From positions 1 through 64,000 of the forward strand of contig JALPQD010000241.1 of assembly GCA_023101885.1 (NCBI GenBank): 64,000 nucleotides of DNA, read 5' to 3'. The notes beneath the pieces are model-generated. The model ran no database searches. It was not told where the DNA came from and saw only the letters and a list, made by a program, of their open reading frames with translations. Shown here one piece after another: positions 45,236 to 57,786 of this stretch. This DNA comes from Typhlomys cinereus (lineage: Eukaryota; Chordata; Mammalia; Rodentia; Platacanthomyidae). The position numbers and the translations under genes were made by a program. Every line of letters begins with the position of its first letter. Position 1 is the stretch's first letter.

Positions 45236-46655
45236 CATAAGAAGTGAATAAATTATGTAGATTATGAACATGGAGATTTAACGTGGAGATTATTATTTTT
45301 ATTGAGTGCTGGGAATAGCACACAGGTCCTCTGACATATGGTTCTGGTCTGCACTCTATCCTAACATTGGATGTTTTTAAGCAGAAGCAATGATGTATTA
45401 CAATAAAGATGGTGTGAAACAGAAAGAGTGATTACAGATGGAGTCCTGGTTTTGATATCTATTCTGGATACACGTAAAAACTGATATATCATGGTTACTT
45501 TCATGTGTGAATTTGAGAGGGTCACACGGTACTCATTAAACACTGCTTCTGCACGTGCCTGAGAAGGCGCTTGTGGAAGATATCAGTATTTGAGTCAGTG
45601 GACTCAGTATGGTGGATTGCTCTGTCCTGTGTGGTGAGTTTCATTCTGACCAGTTAAGGTCTTTTTAGAATAAATACAGAGATGGGAGGGGTTCATATGT
45701 TCATTTCTACCTTGGTTGTCATCCTCAGCTGGAGTTTCCTTTCTGGTTTCTTCACTTACATAACTGACTTTCCTCAAGCTACAACTTGCAGATAGATGAT
45801 CTCAGGGCTGGAACATGATTACACGAGCCAGTTGCTCATTAATCATCTCTTCTCTAGAGTATTTTACCTAAAAGAGATTGGTTTAATTGACTGTGTGCTA
45901 GAATGGTTCCTTTGACAATGGCATTGGGCTTTATGTCAGTACCAAAATTTGACATATGGCCTTCACGATGGTGAACTTGTGGGACAATTTAAGATGAATT
46001 AATTTGCTGATCATACCGGTATTTACTACTAATGTATCACAGTTGACATGATAATAACTAAACAAATGAAGCTTGCATGGGAATGACAGTGGATATAAGT
46101 AAGACCCGTAAACTGCTGAATTTTGGTCTGCAATTATAGAATTGAGGTATTCTTTGTCATTTACTGCTTTTCAATAAAATAATATACTTTTAAATTCTAT
46201 AGTTAGGATTCCTTCAGTAAAAGCAGTTGTCTTCCTCCTAGGATTCTTAAAATGACTTTCACATACATTAGATGAACCATATCTGAAATTTCTGGACTCC
46301 TGGATTGTATTTTAAAAGTTGTAGGATCTTTACATGTGAAAATAGCACTAGAGGAGGCAATTTACAGGGACACTGTACATTAGATTTCTTATCCTGATGT
46401 TCCCTGTACTTTACAATCTTGTGTGGCTTCTCTTCAGAGAGCACCTTCCCTGTATTCTCTATAAAAGCATAGTTGTTGTGTGCCTGCAGAGGTGGGAGGT
46501 GCATTTCTACCTTAGAGAGTTGGCTCAGTAAATTTTCCACACAACAGCCTCTTTGCCATATATAAAAATGGCACTGAATGTCCCACGCTTTCATCATCTC
46601 AAAGTTCCCAAGTTTTCTGGCTCTTACAGTGTTTCCACTTCATATACATTGATAA
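45236..46655. other. No recognisable gene or repeat
   Basis: Unique-looking AT-rich DNA. A 109-codon minus-strand frame (46597-46268) has no family content. Confidence 0.42.
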
Positions 46656-46659
46656 GAAT

Positions 46660-47685
46660 ATCATTTCTTATATCTGCATGCAAGAGAGAAAATGCATTGC
46701 TTAACTTTCTGTGTCAGAGATACATCCCTCAGTATTTGCCACACATTTGTCAGAAAATGCTATAATCTCATCCTTGCTGATGGCTGAGTAATATCCCATT
46801 TTGTATATGTACCATATTTTCATTATTCATTCCTCTGTTGATGGACATATTCGCTGATTCCATTTTTGCTATTGTGAATAGAGCTGTAATGAACATAGAT
46901 AAACAAGAGTCTTTGTAACAAGATGTAGTCTTTTGGGAATATTCTGAGGAGTGGTATAGCTGGGTCATATGGAAGTTCCATTTTTGGCTCTAAATCTCCA
47001 TAGAGGGTGTACCAGTTTACACTCCCAACAATAACGAATAACTGTCCCTTTTTCTTCACAGCCTCACCACCAATATCTTAGTCATTCTTGGTCTAGCCAT
47101 TCTGACTGGGGTAAGATAGTATCACAGAGTTGTTTTAATTTGCATTTCTCTGATAATCAGGGAAGTTGAGCATCTTTTAAGGTTTTTGTTTGACATTTCA
47201 ATTTCTTTTTGTATGAAGTCCCTTTTAATTCCAGGGTCCATTTTTAATTGGAATGTTTGCTGTCTTGGTGTTTAATTTCTGAGCTCTTGTATATTCTGGA
47301 AATTAATTCTTTGTCAGATTCATAGCTAGCAAAGATTGTCTTTTTGCACAATTAACAGTTTCTTTTGCAGCACAGAAGTTTTTTTTTTTTAATTTCATGA
47401 AGTCCCATTTGTTGATTATTGGCCTTAGTTCCTGAGCATTTGTTGTTCTGCTTAGAAAATCTTTGCCTAGGCCTATCAATTCAAATGTACTTCCTACTCT
47501 TTCTTGTAATAACTTCGGAATTACAAGGTCTTTGATCCATTTGGAGTTGATTTTGTGTAAGGAGAGAGGCAATAATTTTTATTCTTCTATATGTAGATGT
47601 CCAATTTTCCCAATACCACTTATTAAAGATGCTGTCTTTTCCCCAGTGTGCATGTTTGGCACCTTTGTCAAAAATTAAGTATCTT
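46660..47685 (-). mobile_element. Old L1 fragment (ORF2 3' half), minus strand
   Basis: From the minus strand, ORF2 pieces can be read: [31 protein letters not shown] and [14 protein letters not shown]. These match [32 protein letters not shown] and [13 protein letters not shown] of L1-A. Several frameshifts separate them. Divergence is greater than in L1-B. No TSD was found, and a SINE abuts it at 47690. Confidence 0.85.
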
Positions 47686-47689
47686 TCTG

Positions 47690-47992
47690 TGTATGCATTT
47701 TATATGGGTGGGTGTACATGTGTGTGCAAGTGTGTGTATAAGAGGACGCTTGAGTGTGTGAATCCCAAGATTTCCATCAGAAATCATCCTGGGTTGCTTT
47801 ACCTCCTTAGTGATTTTGCTCTTGGATTTCTCATGTTCTGCCTACCAGGCCCAGAATTACTGGCTGCTACTACATCTATCTGGCTCTTTTAAAAAACAAA
47901 CAAACAAACAAACATGGGATCTGGGGATCCAAATTCAGGTCCTTTTTGCTTGTGTCCCAAAAGTTTTAATCGCTGATCCATCTCCAAAACCC
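47690..47992 (-). mobile_element. B2-related SINE, minus strand, old copy
   Basis: A GT-rich start (47705-47760) is followed by a 'catcctgggttgctttacct' body, 'gggatctggggatccaaatt' and 'gctgatccatctccaaaacc', the reverse of the tRNA-like head. An (AAAC)n insert lies at about 47893-47914. Divergence is high. Confidence 0.75.
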
Positions 47993-47999
47993 TAGTAAC

Positions 48000-48135
48000 C
48001 ATTTTTCTTAAAACTTCAACAAATCTCACATCTGACAGGTTTACCGTGGAAATGAAGTCAATGCATTTATGCAAAGCATTTAACACAGTGACTGGTACAT
48101 AATAAGCACTCAGTAAATGATGAGCATTGTTAGCA
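48000..48135 (+). mobile_element. MIR SINE remnant, plus strand
   Basis: 'aaagcatttaacacagtgac', then 'tggtacataataagcactca', then 'gtaaatgatgagcattg' is a clear MIR 3' part. The upstream part is weaker. Confidence 0.75.
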
Positions 48136-49140
48136 TAGTTGGTAAATGAGAGGTTACAAGGAAGTGCTCTGGATCGTGCGAATAAATCACCCTCTATGAG
48201 AGAAACTAGGAACAAATCACCAAGTGAAAAAAAAAATGAGATTAACCATGTGTGGAATGACGTGTTCTTAGGATGGCCTGCCTTCTCCTGTGAAGTCTTA
48301 GGAAAACATTCTAGTCCAATCTGGCCGAAGTAGCATATTACAAAGGCCCTGCTGGAGCATGATTGATGAAAGAGAAGTCTGGAGCTCAATCAATTCCATT
48401 AGCATAATAGAAGAAAGAGTGTCTCAAGAGAATCAATGGACTCTAGAAAAGGGAAGGGTCAAAGATGAAGATTTTGATATTTTTCATTCAGTGTGTTGGG
48501 AGCATAGGGAAATAACAATTAACAGAGGCTAGAGATGAAGAGAAACTGAGCTAGAATGAAGACACAGCAAGGAAGCACAGAAGGTAAAGACAGGTAAGGC
48601 AGGTGGAGAAACACAGAGGAGGTACCACTGAAGAAAGAAACATTGAGTCCAGAATGCAGGGAGGTCTAGGTTATTAGACGACTGAGCTAGATTTGTCTAA
48701 TTGAGTCTCTCTGGAGACAGACTCACAGCATTTCTCCTTTTCAAGCAATTTTGAACTGCAACCTTAACTTGGAAGTCTAGGGCTATTTCAGTTGGCTGCT
48801 CCTATATCTTGGTAGTGGGACTCAGTGGTCAGACTCACAACAGCTTTCCATTGTTGTCAAAAATACCTGAAGAAGATATATCCTCCTCCAAGCTGGTTCT
48901 GTTCTTGAGCAGACAAAGCTCCTAGTGATGCTGGATGTGAGCTGAGGCAGGGCCTAGATGTGTGTGGGCAAGTTCTCCTCTCTACTAGATAATGATTGGG
49001 GAATGGAACACAAAGGTAGAAATGATTAAACAAGAAAAATTTATATTAGAGACAGTGGCAGAGAAAGATATAAAAACTCCTGCAGAAGAGAGGGCCTACA
49101 AGAGCCCGTCAGTTACTGAAGAGCCAGGAGGACTTATTTT
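48136..49140. other. No recognisable gene; purine-rich patch
   Basis: Unique-looking sequence with a purine-rich patch around 48510-48670. A 166-codon minus-strand frame at 48389-47889 crosses a SINE and a MIR and is therefore chance. Confidence 0.42.
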
Positions 49141-49149
49141 TTAATTTTT

Positions 49150-49163
49150 TTCATGGGTTTTAT

Positions 49164-49195
<32 letters not shown>

Positions 49196-49535
49196 ATGTA
49201 TGTGTGTGAGGGTGGATGTTCATACATGCAGATGTGTATACCAGAGTAATTAAATGTGTGTTTCTTGTGTGTGTAGGCCAAGTACAATATCAGGATTCAT
49301 ATTCAATGGCTCTTCCACCTTATTGTTTATGAGTCTGGGTCTCTAATCAAACCTAAACATATCATTAGGGTTAATCTGACGAGCTAGCTTGCTCTGGATG
49401 TTTTCAGTTTCTGCCTTAGAGAAGGCATTGCATTACTACATTAGTCTGATTATTTTTATGTGGGATCTGGGGATCCAAACTTAAGTCCTTTGCTTGCAAC
49501 GCAATGACTTTAGCATCTCTCCAGATCTAGGACTG
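49150..49535 (-). mobile_element. B4-like composite SINE, minus strand
   Basis: A (CG)n/(TG)n start (49164-49193) is followed by 'gtgtgtaggccaag', 'tgagtctgggtctctaatca', 'atgtgggatctggggatcca' and 'atctctccagatc'. This is the layout of the minus-strand B4 (tRNA/ID-type head fused to a B1-like part). Strongly diverged; the 5' limit is uncertain. Confidence 0.55.
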
Positions 49536-51298
49536 GATTTTTATGGCATTTGGTCTGGGATCCCTGGCCATCTTTTGATTCCTTCCTCTAATTCTTGATT
49601 GACTCCCCTGGGTTATTGGGGACCTTGTCTTTTTCCCTAGATCTGTGGGGACCTTGCATAACTGGGATCTTTTTAAAATTACTATCCTTCAACTTTCTCC
49701 CTATAAGGATTTTTCTTCTTCTGTTCAAGGTCTGTCTAGGCAGAGTGATTTGAAGTTTCTCCTGTCAACAGATGGACTCTGTTTCACATGAGATACTCTT
49801 CTTCATATGTACTCCCTACCCCCCAGTGGCTGCCTGACTTCTACCTAGCTCAACAGAAGTTCAGAACCACAGCTGATCACTGCTGATCATTGTGATCAGA
49901 TTCCTTGTGAGTGTGCCATGCCAGAAACAGAAAAATACACTTGTGTCTTTCTACGGTATGATGATTTATCAAATAATGATGAATTCACAAGTTATGTTGG
50001 TTTATTGATTGCAATTTACTAAATAGCCCAATTTCCCTTGATAGCTGGCAAATGCAGGCTCTTTTATCTCTTAATTACTAATATTAACTCTTAGATCATA
50101 CATTGCACATCATGGGGTAATTATATTGGTTTCTATAGATGTATATATGTAGGCTAAAATTAACTGCAAAAACATTGAAGAGTCTAAAACAGAATTCAAA
50201 GAGTCCAAAGAAGTCTTGCTGGAGGCAGAGGCAGAGGGCTGCTGCAGACACAGAGCATCACTGCAGGTGGTTAAGTAAGATATTAAGCACCCAGTCGGAA
50301 AGATGCTGGAGGCGTAGAGCTGGTCTGTGGGTTTCCAAGGTCAGGTCCAGGTTGCAAAGGTATCCAACTTGTAAGACTGGGCGTGCAAGGCATAGGACTG
50401 GGTCCAGGTAGCCAAATGGATGGATGAGCAGACAGATAGCAATTAGAGTGGGCCACATCAAGAAGTGGGGCTCCAAAGAGGGTGTGGAACCCTTCAAAAG
50501 TCTGATTCACTGAGTTTTCTGACCTGATTCTTTCAGATAAGGTTTTAATATGCTCATGTGTCCTTGAACTCCTTATGTACCTTAATAACTTCGTAGGAAG
50601 CAAATGTGCATCCTGGCTTGGTGCTGTGCCTGATGATGGTGGTTTTCTTGTGCTCAAGCAAAATGCATAGTCAGTCTGCCTCTATGTTTACATTCAACAT
50701 GATGAAGCCTACTTTGGCTTTGATAATCAAGTCACTTAGGGCAAGCCACAGTCTGAAAGCCACTGTTTTATACAATCTTGAATAATAGAGCAGGACACAC
50801 AAACTCATGGATTTACATCTATTTAATTCTGTGAATTCAAATCCCTGACCTATTTTGTACAGAATACCAGGTTATTTGGGAGATGAGTGACAGATCAATT
50901 TACCTTTCTGAAACTTTCAGTTTCAAAGTGTTAAATTGTTTGTACACAACTCCTTATGTAAGTGAAACTTGAGGGCACTGCCCTTGATTGGTAGACATTC
51001 TCTCAAAGAAATAACATTGAAATTGGCCATTAAAAACACTGGTGGATATTGTAATAGATGGAGATTGGCCATGAATGGAACTATAGAGAAAATTAACTTC
51101 ATGGACAAGGAGACCTATGGGGAATGGTGGGGCAAAATAGAGGTCAGTTAGCTTTATAGGTGATGGAGAAAGAACATAAGACACTGATTTGAACAACTTT
51201 ATATCGCTAGCCATTGACATAGTAGGCTGCATGCAAAGGACAATTGAGTAAAGCTCACAACTGATTCATTTTCTGTTCAGAGACATATCAAAAAATGA
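49536..51298. other. No recognisable gene or repeat
   Basis: Unique-looking sequence. Overlapping frames of 79-124 codons at 50139-50657 lie on both strands of one GC-richer patch and show no family content; the patch may be an unassigned old repeat. Confidence 0.4.
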
Positions 51299-51299
51299 C

Positions 51300-51413
51300 A
51301 GCAAGAGAGAGGGAGGGAGAGAGAAAAAGAGACAAAGACAGAGAGAGATAGAGAGAGACATAGAGAGAGACAGAGACAGAGACAGAGACATCGACAGAGA
51401 CAGAGAGAAAGAG
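51300..51413. repeat. GA-rich low-complexity tract
   Basis: Irregular AGAG, GACA and GAGA units run for about 110 bp. Confidence 0.93.
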
Positions 51414-52140
51414 AATCTATTTGATCACATAGGATTCAATGTACCAAGACTTAAAGCAAGATGGTGACATATTCCCTTTGCCTGGCAAAGGAATGTGTCA
51501 GTCCTGAGATTACTTGAGAATTAGGACTTGGTTTCAGTACGTCATAGGCACCAGTCTCATTGCAAAGTCTGCTTTATTTTCATTTTCAATGTAGATATTC
51601 TTCTGTTTTTTTTGAATATGTTATAATAAAATATTAAAAAATGATCTTTATTGTTGTTTTTTATTCTGAATTTCAGAAAGACTTTAAAAATCCCCTAAGT
51701 GATGAACATTGCTCATGTACTAATAGAGTGACTCATTGTTAGGGACCCCAGAGGAAAGAGAGAATTTTTAGCTGTACTTTCACCCCTGTACACCTGGGAA
51801 GACCATAAGTGCTGGAGACAGCATGAAGAGAGGGGCCCTGTCCATCTTCCCAACCCTACATTTTTGTCTCACATAGTATCTCTTACATCTAGCTCTTTCT
51901 GAGCTGTAACTTTTTGATAAATTAGTAAGTATAACATGAGATTTTTGAGGTTCTGGGGATATTAGGACTTAAAGGAGTACTAGGAACCCTCAAGTTACAG
52001 TTAGTTAGTCAGAAATATAGGTGGATGTTGGGACTTGTAACATGTAGGTAATGTGAGATCAAGTCATGAACCTGTGAAGTTAAAGCTAAATCCCAGTAGT
52101 TAGAAATGAATGGCATACCTATTTGGGATGAGAAGTATCA
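51414..52140. other. No recognisable gene or repeat
   Basis: Unique-looking sequence. Confidence 0.42.
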
Positions 52141-52142
52141 GA

Positions 52143-52200
52143 AAGTGGAGAAAACTCAAATTCAGAGAGGTTAGGTAATTTAGGAGGTTACATAGTGTGT
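52143..52200 (-). mobile_element. MIR SINE remnant, minus strand (short)
   Basis: 'gtggagaaaactcaaattca', then 'gagaggttaggtaattta' resembles the reverse of the MIR core. It is short, so confidence is limited. Confidence 0.45.
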
Positions 52201-52544
52201 ATGTTTGTAAGATTCCTCAAGTTTGAATTTCAGTCTTACCAGAAGAAAACTAAGCTAAAGTTCAGTGCTTTGTTTTGTGGGATTTCTGGGAATTTGGGCA
52301 TTAGAAAAAATTATAGGAACTGCCTCCAGCTCTGGGAGTACTGTAACATAGTGTACAAGAGTTTGAATTGTAATTTACATTTTATATGTATATATATGTA
52401 CACACACACACATATATATAGACATTTCCACTGGCTTTGCTAGTTAACAGAACCTCAGGTAGATGGACTAGGCTTTGTGTTTCATTTTCCTTCTCTGTGA
52501 AGGAGAGAGAAGTAAAACTTTTTCTCTGGCATATTTATGAAACA
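52201..52544. other. Unique-looking sequence with a small TA/CA tract
   Basis: A TATATG/CACACA tract at 52384-52420 is the only structure seen. Confidence 0.45.
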
Positions 52545-52800
52545 TGTAGAGTGTTCTGTTTGATTTATGAAATGTCCTCCACAGGTTCAAGTGATGGACA
52601 CTTGGTCCCCAGCTGGTGGTATTATTTTAGGAGGTGGTGAGAATTTAGGTAGGGTGTAGTTATAGGAAGTAGGTGGCTGGGGGCATGGTTTACAGGCTCT
52701 ACCCAATCTCTGTCTTGTTTTCAACTTCCTGGCTGCCATGAGGTGAGTAACCTTAGCCATATTCTCTCAGCAACAGGATGTTCCACTTTCAAGATCCCAG
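52545..52800 (+). repeat. Family A dispersed repeat, longest copy
   Basis: 'tatgaaatgtcctccacagg', then 'ggacacttggtccccagctg', then 'tattattttaggaggtggtg', then 'caacttcctggctgccatga'. This copy shows the 3' half best. No target duplication was recognised. Confidence 0.65.
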
Positions 52801-54050
52801 AATCAACAATATCACCCATTGGTACTACTATTCCTACTAGAAAATATCCTATTACTGTCCTCTAATAGTGTCTATGAAATGAGAGAGCAGAAACATTTGT
52901 AGGATTTTTATTAACATACATTGACAAAGCAAGAAAACCAATGCAAAAAGACCATTTCTTTATATCGTATCATGGAATTTGGTATTGTGATTTTTTAAGT
53001 CAAAATGTAGTCAGTCTTTAGTTGGAAGTATAATTTTGGTGGATGAAACAGCTAATCTTCATTAGACAAAATTGGAAGATCTGCATTCCTTCATGGAAGC
53101 AGTGCATGTATTTCTACCAATCAGGTAAGCTGATCTTCTCCTGGTCACTGATAGACTCCATTCCCCATAAGATGGAAGCTCCTTATCGCCTGATTTGCTC
53201 TCAGAGTAGAAGTAGTGTTTTTCCAACATGGTTTTGGCAATAGGACAAAGACAAATGAACACAAAGGTAAGGTTAGAACGAGAGAGAAACAGGAGTCAGA
53301 AGCTCAGCAGGCCAAAGAGAAGTAGTCAAGGGCTCACATGTCAGTATTTCAAGGGACACAAAACTCCAATATGGGATGGGATAGTAGTGAACAAGGGAGA
53401 GTAGATAACCAATCCATGGCTGGTGGCCTGGAACAGAAGGAGGATGCTATGTAACTGTGACATATAGGGGCTGTTATAATTAGTAAGAGTTCAAGAAGGC
53501 TGGTGTTAAGGATAGTTCACTACTAGATCAAACAAGTGTCAACAGAAGAAAACTATCTGGACATGTGCAGGACCATGTGTACATTGCTAAAAAGCACTGG
53601 TATTGGATTCACCATACAAATGGCTCACCCTAGTGATCAGGATTCCAAATCAACACCAGTTATCCTAAATCCTGGTCAATACAATATTTGAGCCACTGAT
53701 ACTTTTTAGGCACGTCTAGCCTCCGTCTGAGTGAGCAAGTGGCTAAACTGGGCAAGACTGACATACCACACCACTTCAGAAGATGTTGTTGCTTAAACTT
53801 TACTATACCTTAACCTTTACTGAGGAGAGCTGATGTCAGTCATGTGTATTTATGAGAAAGTTTTCACTTGATTTGAACAAATGAGTTTTCTGTCTATGCA
53901 TAAAGATAACTGGAATAAAGAAAGAGAGAAGGAACTGAATTTGAGATAAACCAAGTAATCCCATGATTTTAAAACAATAGAATTTTACTTGGGGAACAAG
54001 TTCTGCCAGATGTTTTCAAAATCCACATCTTTCTCAGATCTAAGCATTTC
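52801..54050. other. No recognisable gene or repeat
   Basis: Unique-looking sequence. Two opposite frames at 53043-53262 are mirror images over one stretch and are chance. Confidence 0.42.
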
Positions 54051-54054
54051 CCTT

Positions 54055-54545
54055 TAGTGCAAGCCCTTGCCATCAGGTCTATATGGGAAGCAATTCTTGA
54101 CAGCAGACTGATTCTGGCGAGAGTTAAGAAGTAGATATATTACAATTAAAATAAACACTTGAAGAATTTCCTGTGCTGTGACCTGTGCAATGACCAACAT
54201 ATCATTGAACCCCCAAAGTCTAGCATGGATCACAGGCACTACGATCCTTAGAGGCAAGGGATTAATAGCCACAATAGTGTTCCTATACTAAAGGGGAACA
54301 CAAAAAAAGAGCTCTAGGCAATTCCACTGAGTCCTTACACCTCATCAGAGAGGAGGACCCAGAGGAAAGTTTGACATGCACACTATAGGATGCTCCAGGA
54401 ATCGGGGGGAGGGGGCACTGGGAGAAAGGGAAAGAGGGGGGAAAGGAAAGGGAAGAGGTGGGTAGGGAGCAAGGGGATCCAGGGAAAGGCTGAGGGAGGG
54501 AGGGGAATGGGGTACTTATCAACTTTGTATGAGTGGGAAAAAAAA
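54055..54545 (+). mobile_element. 5'-truncated L1 3' UTR, plus strand
   Basis: 'aaagtctagcatggatcaca', then 'gaggcaagggattaatagcc', then 'cctcatcagagaggaggacc', then a G/A-rich tract (54398-54510) and 'ttgtatgagtgggaaaaaaa' parallel 10600-10870 of L1-A. Only the 3' UTR is present, so it is a short truncated insertion of a related L1. Confidence 0.85.
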
Positions 54546-54695
54546 AGAATTCCCAGTGCTGGAGGGTTTGGAGAGTTAAAGACTTAAAATGCTGCTAAAT
54601 AGGAGTAGAACTAACTTATCTCTAGATTTCGAATTGATTAGCCATCGAAGATGAAGATGCATTGACTTCTCACAACATATGAGACGTCTGAGAGC

Positions 54696-54743
54696 TAAGT
54701 GAAAGTTATTTATTTATTTATTAATTTATTCATTTGTGTGTGT

Positions 54744-54787
<44 letters not shown>

Positions 54788-55012
54788 TAGAGAAGATTGT
54801 ATGTACCAGTGGAGGGTGTCTTTGGGAATCATCCTGAATTGCTTCTACCTCTTTTTTGCTTCACTCTGGGATTTCCCAACCTCCACCCACCATGGTTGGA
54901 AATGCAGACTGCTGCTGTTTCTGCCTGGCATTTTTTCACATGGGATGTGGGATCCGAATTCTGCTTGCAAGACAGAGTCTTAACCCACTCTTGAGCCACC
55001 TCTCCAGCCCTG
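54696..55012 (-). mobile_element. B2-related SINE, minus strand, older copy
   Basis: (TTTA)n, then a (TG)n of about 20 units at 54737-54785, then the body to 'gagccacctctccagccctg'. It matches the other copies in order, with many differences. No TSD was recognised. Confidence 0.85.
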
Positions 55013-55635
55013 GTTTCCAGTATTTTTAAGTTAGTGAAGGATGCTCTGAAAGAGAATGTACAAGGCAATTGATTGTGCATTTCCTTATCAGCAGAAGTTC
55101 ATTCAGACAAATGAAAACTATCAGTGGTTAACATTCAAAATATAATGTAGACTTGGGGATACATGAACTGATTGACTGAAAAATCATAGACTCATAGAAA
55201 AGTCATAGAGATACTAACTTAAAGAAGAAGCTCTCCATCTTGTGGGGGATACAAAAGGAAGGATGGAGTAATAGAACTTACAGCCTTGGATGGGAACCTT
55301 AGACAATAGAGCTCAGAGTTCTAAGGAAGGATTATATCCTGACTGGAGCAAGTGCTCCAGAGTTCAGAGTTTAATTGATTGAACATAAAGTATAGAAAGG
55401 AAAGGAATATGGAAAGTGTGGGCCATGAAATATGTAATGATATCACTTACAGTTCTGAGTCCATGTCAAGATGAGCAGCACATTACATAGTAAGCACATA
55501 GATTTGGGATAGTTTTTAGATGCTTAAGTTGAAACTTGCAAAAGAAAGTTGAGCTTGTGACAGACACTTCTGGGAAGTATGGAGTAAGAGACTCATATTG
55601 TAAGATTGGGAAAGGATTAGCTCTCACAAAGAGTA
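55013..55635. other. No recognisable gene or repeat
   Basis: Unique-looking sequence. Confidence 0.42.
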
Positions 55636-55639
55636 CATA

Positions 55640-56150
55640 TCCATGTTTACTATTGCAGTATCTGCAATGGTCAAGACTAGGAATGAGGCTAGATAGTTTT
55701 CAATAGATGAATGAATACATGAAATTTGGTACACATACACATTATATTTTTCCAAGTGGAAGGAAGAATGAAATTATGACATTTCTAGGAAATGGATGAA
55801 ACCAAAACCATTTTATTAAGTGAAAAAAGTCAGTTTCAGGAAGATAAATGTCAAAGATATCACAATTCCCCCATATGTGGAGTCAGTTTGTGTATAAGAC
55901 ATGAAAGTGGAAACAAGACTATGAGACTTGAGGAAGAAGTCTGAAGAACGAACCCAGAGAATGATGGAACTTATTTGTCACAGAAGCAAAAAATGACATT
56001 GACAGGATGTGGGGAAAATGGAATAGTAATAGTATATAGCCAGATAGTGGAGGTAGGGAGATGAGAACAAACATGACATGTATGTGTGAAAGCATCAAGC
56101 AAAATTTATTGCTTTGTATGCTAACTATAAAGGGAAAATTAAAAAGCATA
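55640..56150 (+). mobile_element. Old L1 3' end (ORF2 C-terminus and 3' UTR), plus strand
   Basis: 'tgtttactattgcagtatct', then 'tcaatagatgaatgaataca', then 'aaatggatgaaaccaaaacc', then 'ttattaagtgaaaaaagtca' is the plus-strand order of the L1 ORF2 end (codons for FTIAKSWN, then VDEWI, then GKWM, then LSEVSQ). The reading frame is destroyed. Confidence 0.78.
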
Positions 56151-57355
56151 AGTGGAACTAACTCTTGAATGAGTATCTCAGTTTTATCTATGGATACAGG
56201 GAGTTGAACACCCATTCTTGCCACCGTGAACATGGAGTTACAAGTATATTTTGATGTTGCCATTCCCTGTGTCCTATGAGTGTAACATAGTAGATGTTAA
56301 TGGTCAGGGTATATTGAGTCAGAGGGCTGAAAACAGTCACTCAGAAAGCAATGAGGGAAGAAGGCTTTATCTTTGAGGGAAAACGTATTGATGCAAAGAA
56401 AGGATTAAACATAGAGCAAGTGAACTTTGTGTAGATTAGAGAAGTCAAAGGAATCAGGGCAATCCTAAGCAGTGTGTTAATATTAGAGCAATTCTCAAAA
56501 TCTAACCTCAGATTTTCAGATGGGAAATTGAGACTGTAAGGTTTTAGGAACCTTCATCAAACATGTGTTGCTACTTACTTAGTACCCAGACAGTGACTGT
56601 TACTGTTCTACTCTCATCCTCCTATTAAGGCATGAATATCGTATAGCTCATGCTGTGTAATTGCAGTTTTCACTTAAGCTATGAGAAAGTAGAAAAGGCT
56701 TTTAAATATAAAATTGGAATAAAGCAAACGATACCTTGTGTTCAATTAACTTTGAGGGTCCGGAAAAGGATGGAGACCCAGGAAAGTCAATTGGGTTGCT
56801 TTGATCAAATGCATGGGGCAAAGCTTGAATGATCACAGACATTCCCCTTTTTAACCTGGGTGCATAATTGCAAATGAAATCACCTTATAGGCAGGTAGAG
56901 AATTGCAACTAAAATACACAATACAGCTTTTACCTTGTTATGGTGCTATAGCAATGGATATCATTTCCTTCTCTATCACTGTATTTAAGAAGGTATGAGG
57001 AGGTGTGGGTATATGGCAAGTATGGAGAATACATATGAACCAACAAATATTAGGAAGTCACCTTTCTGCAGGAGATGCCCACTGCAACTTAGAATGCTAC
57101 ATTTCCACTTACTAAGTGGACTTAATTTTCAAAAAGAAACCTGTTTAACTATTCACACACTTACATATAATTTTGGTATATTTTACCTATAATTCAGTTA
57201 GATTGAAAACTAGCTCACAAATTGTGAGCAAGAATATTCTGAGACTGAACACGAACATGATTAGCAATATATTCAATTGATGAGCACAATGTGCACTATC
57301 ATAGATGCCTAAGATGTGTTTCTCTCTCCCCCTGCCCCTCTCTTCTCTCTCTCTC
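56151..57355. other. No recognisable gene; possible faint MIR
   Basis: 'ttcagatgggaaattgagac' near 56516 hints at a minus-strand MIR but is too short to call. A C/T run precedes the next microsatellite. Confidence 0.4.
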
Positions 57356-57360
57356 TTATG

Positions 57361-57411
<51 letters not shown>
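57361..57411. repeat. (CA)n microsatellite
   Basis: About 25 CA units with one CATA interruption, preceded by a CT-rich stretch. I see no SINE body on either side. Confidence 0.95.
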
Positions 57412-57785
57412 CTAGATTTCATGTTTGGCAGTTGGAGAAGTTAAAAGATGCTCACTAAATTTGTAAAGCATACCTTTCTATTCATTTTTATCAATTGTGA
57501 AAAAACACTCTTTAGTGGAAATTTTCATTCAGAATCCAACAGAACTACATGTAAATTTCACAAATACCTTACTTGACTATGTTCCAGATACCTAAACATT
57601 GAAAAATACACACTCATCTTCAAGTTGTTCTTTGCAAAGTGCAATCTTGAAAACCTTACTTCTCTAAAGAGTCACCTCCTTTCAGAAACCACCTGTACTT
57701 GCATTAGGATCTCTAGGTTGAACTTGTTAGCATTAATATAATAAACATAACAAGACCTGTGTCATTAGCTCCTGGTGAGCATTCT
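57412..57785. other. No recognisable gene or repeat
   Basis: Unique-looking AT-rich sequence. Confidence 0.42.
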
Positions 57786-57786
57786 T

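Noticed and set aside
47889..48389. 166-codon minus-strand frame
   Set aside because: It crosses a MIR remnant and runs into an old SINE, so it is a chance frame.
50139..50657. Overlapping frames on both strands (79-124 codons) as a possible small gene
   Set aside because: Both strands are open over one GC-richer patch and neither product is recognisable; no splice or start context supports a gene.
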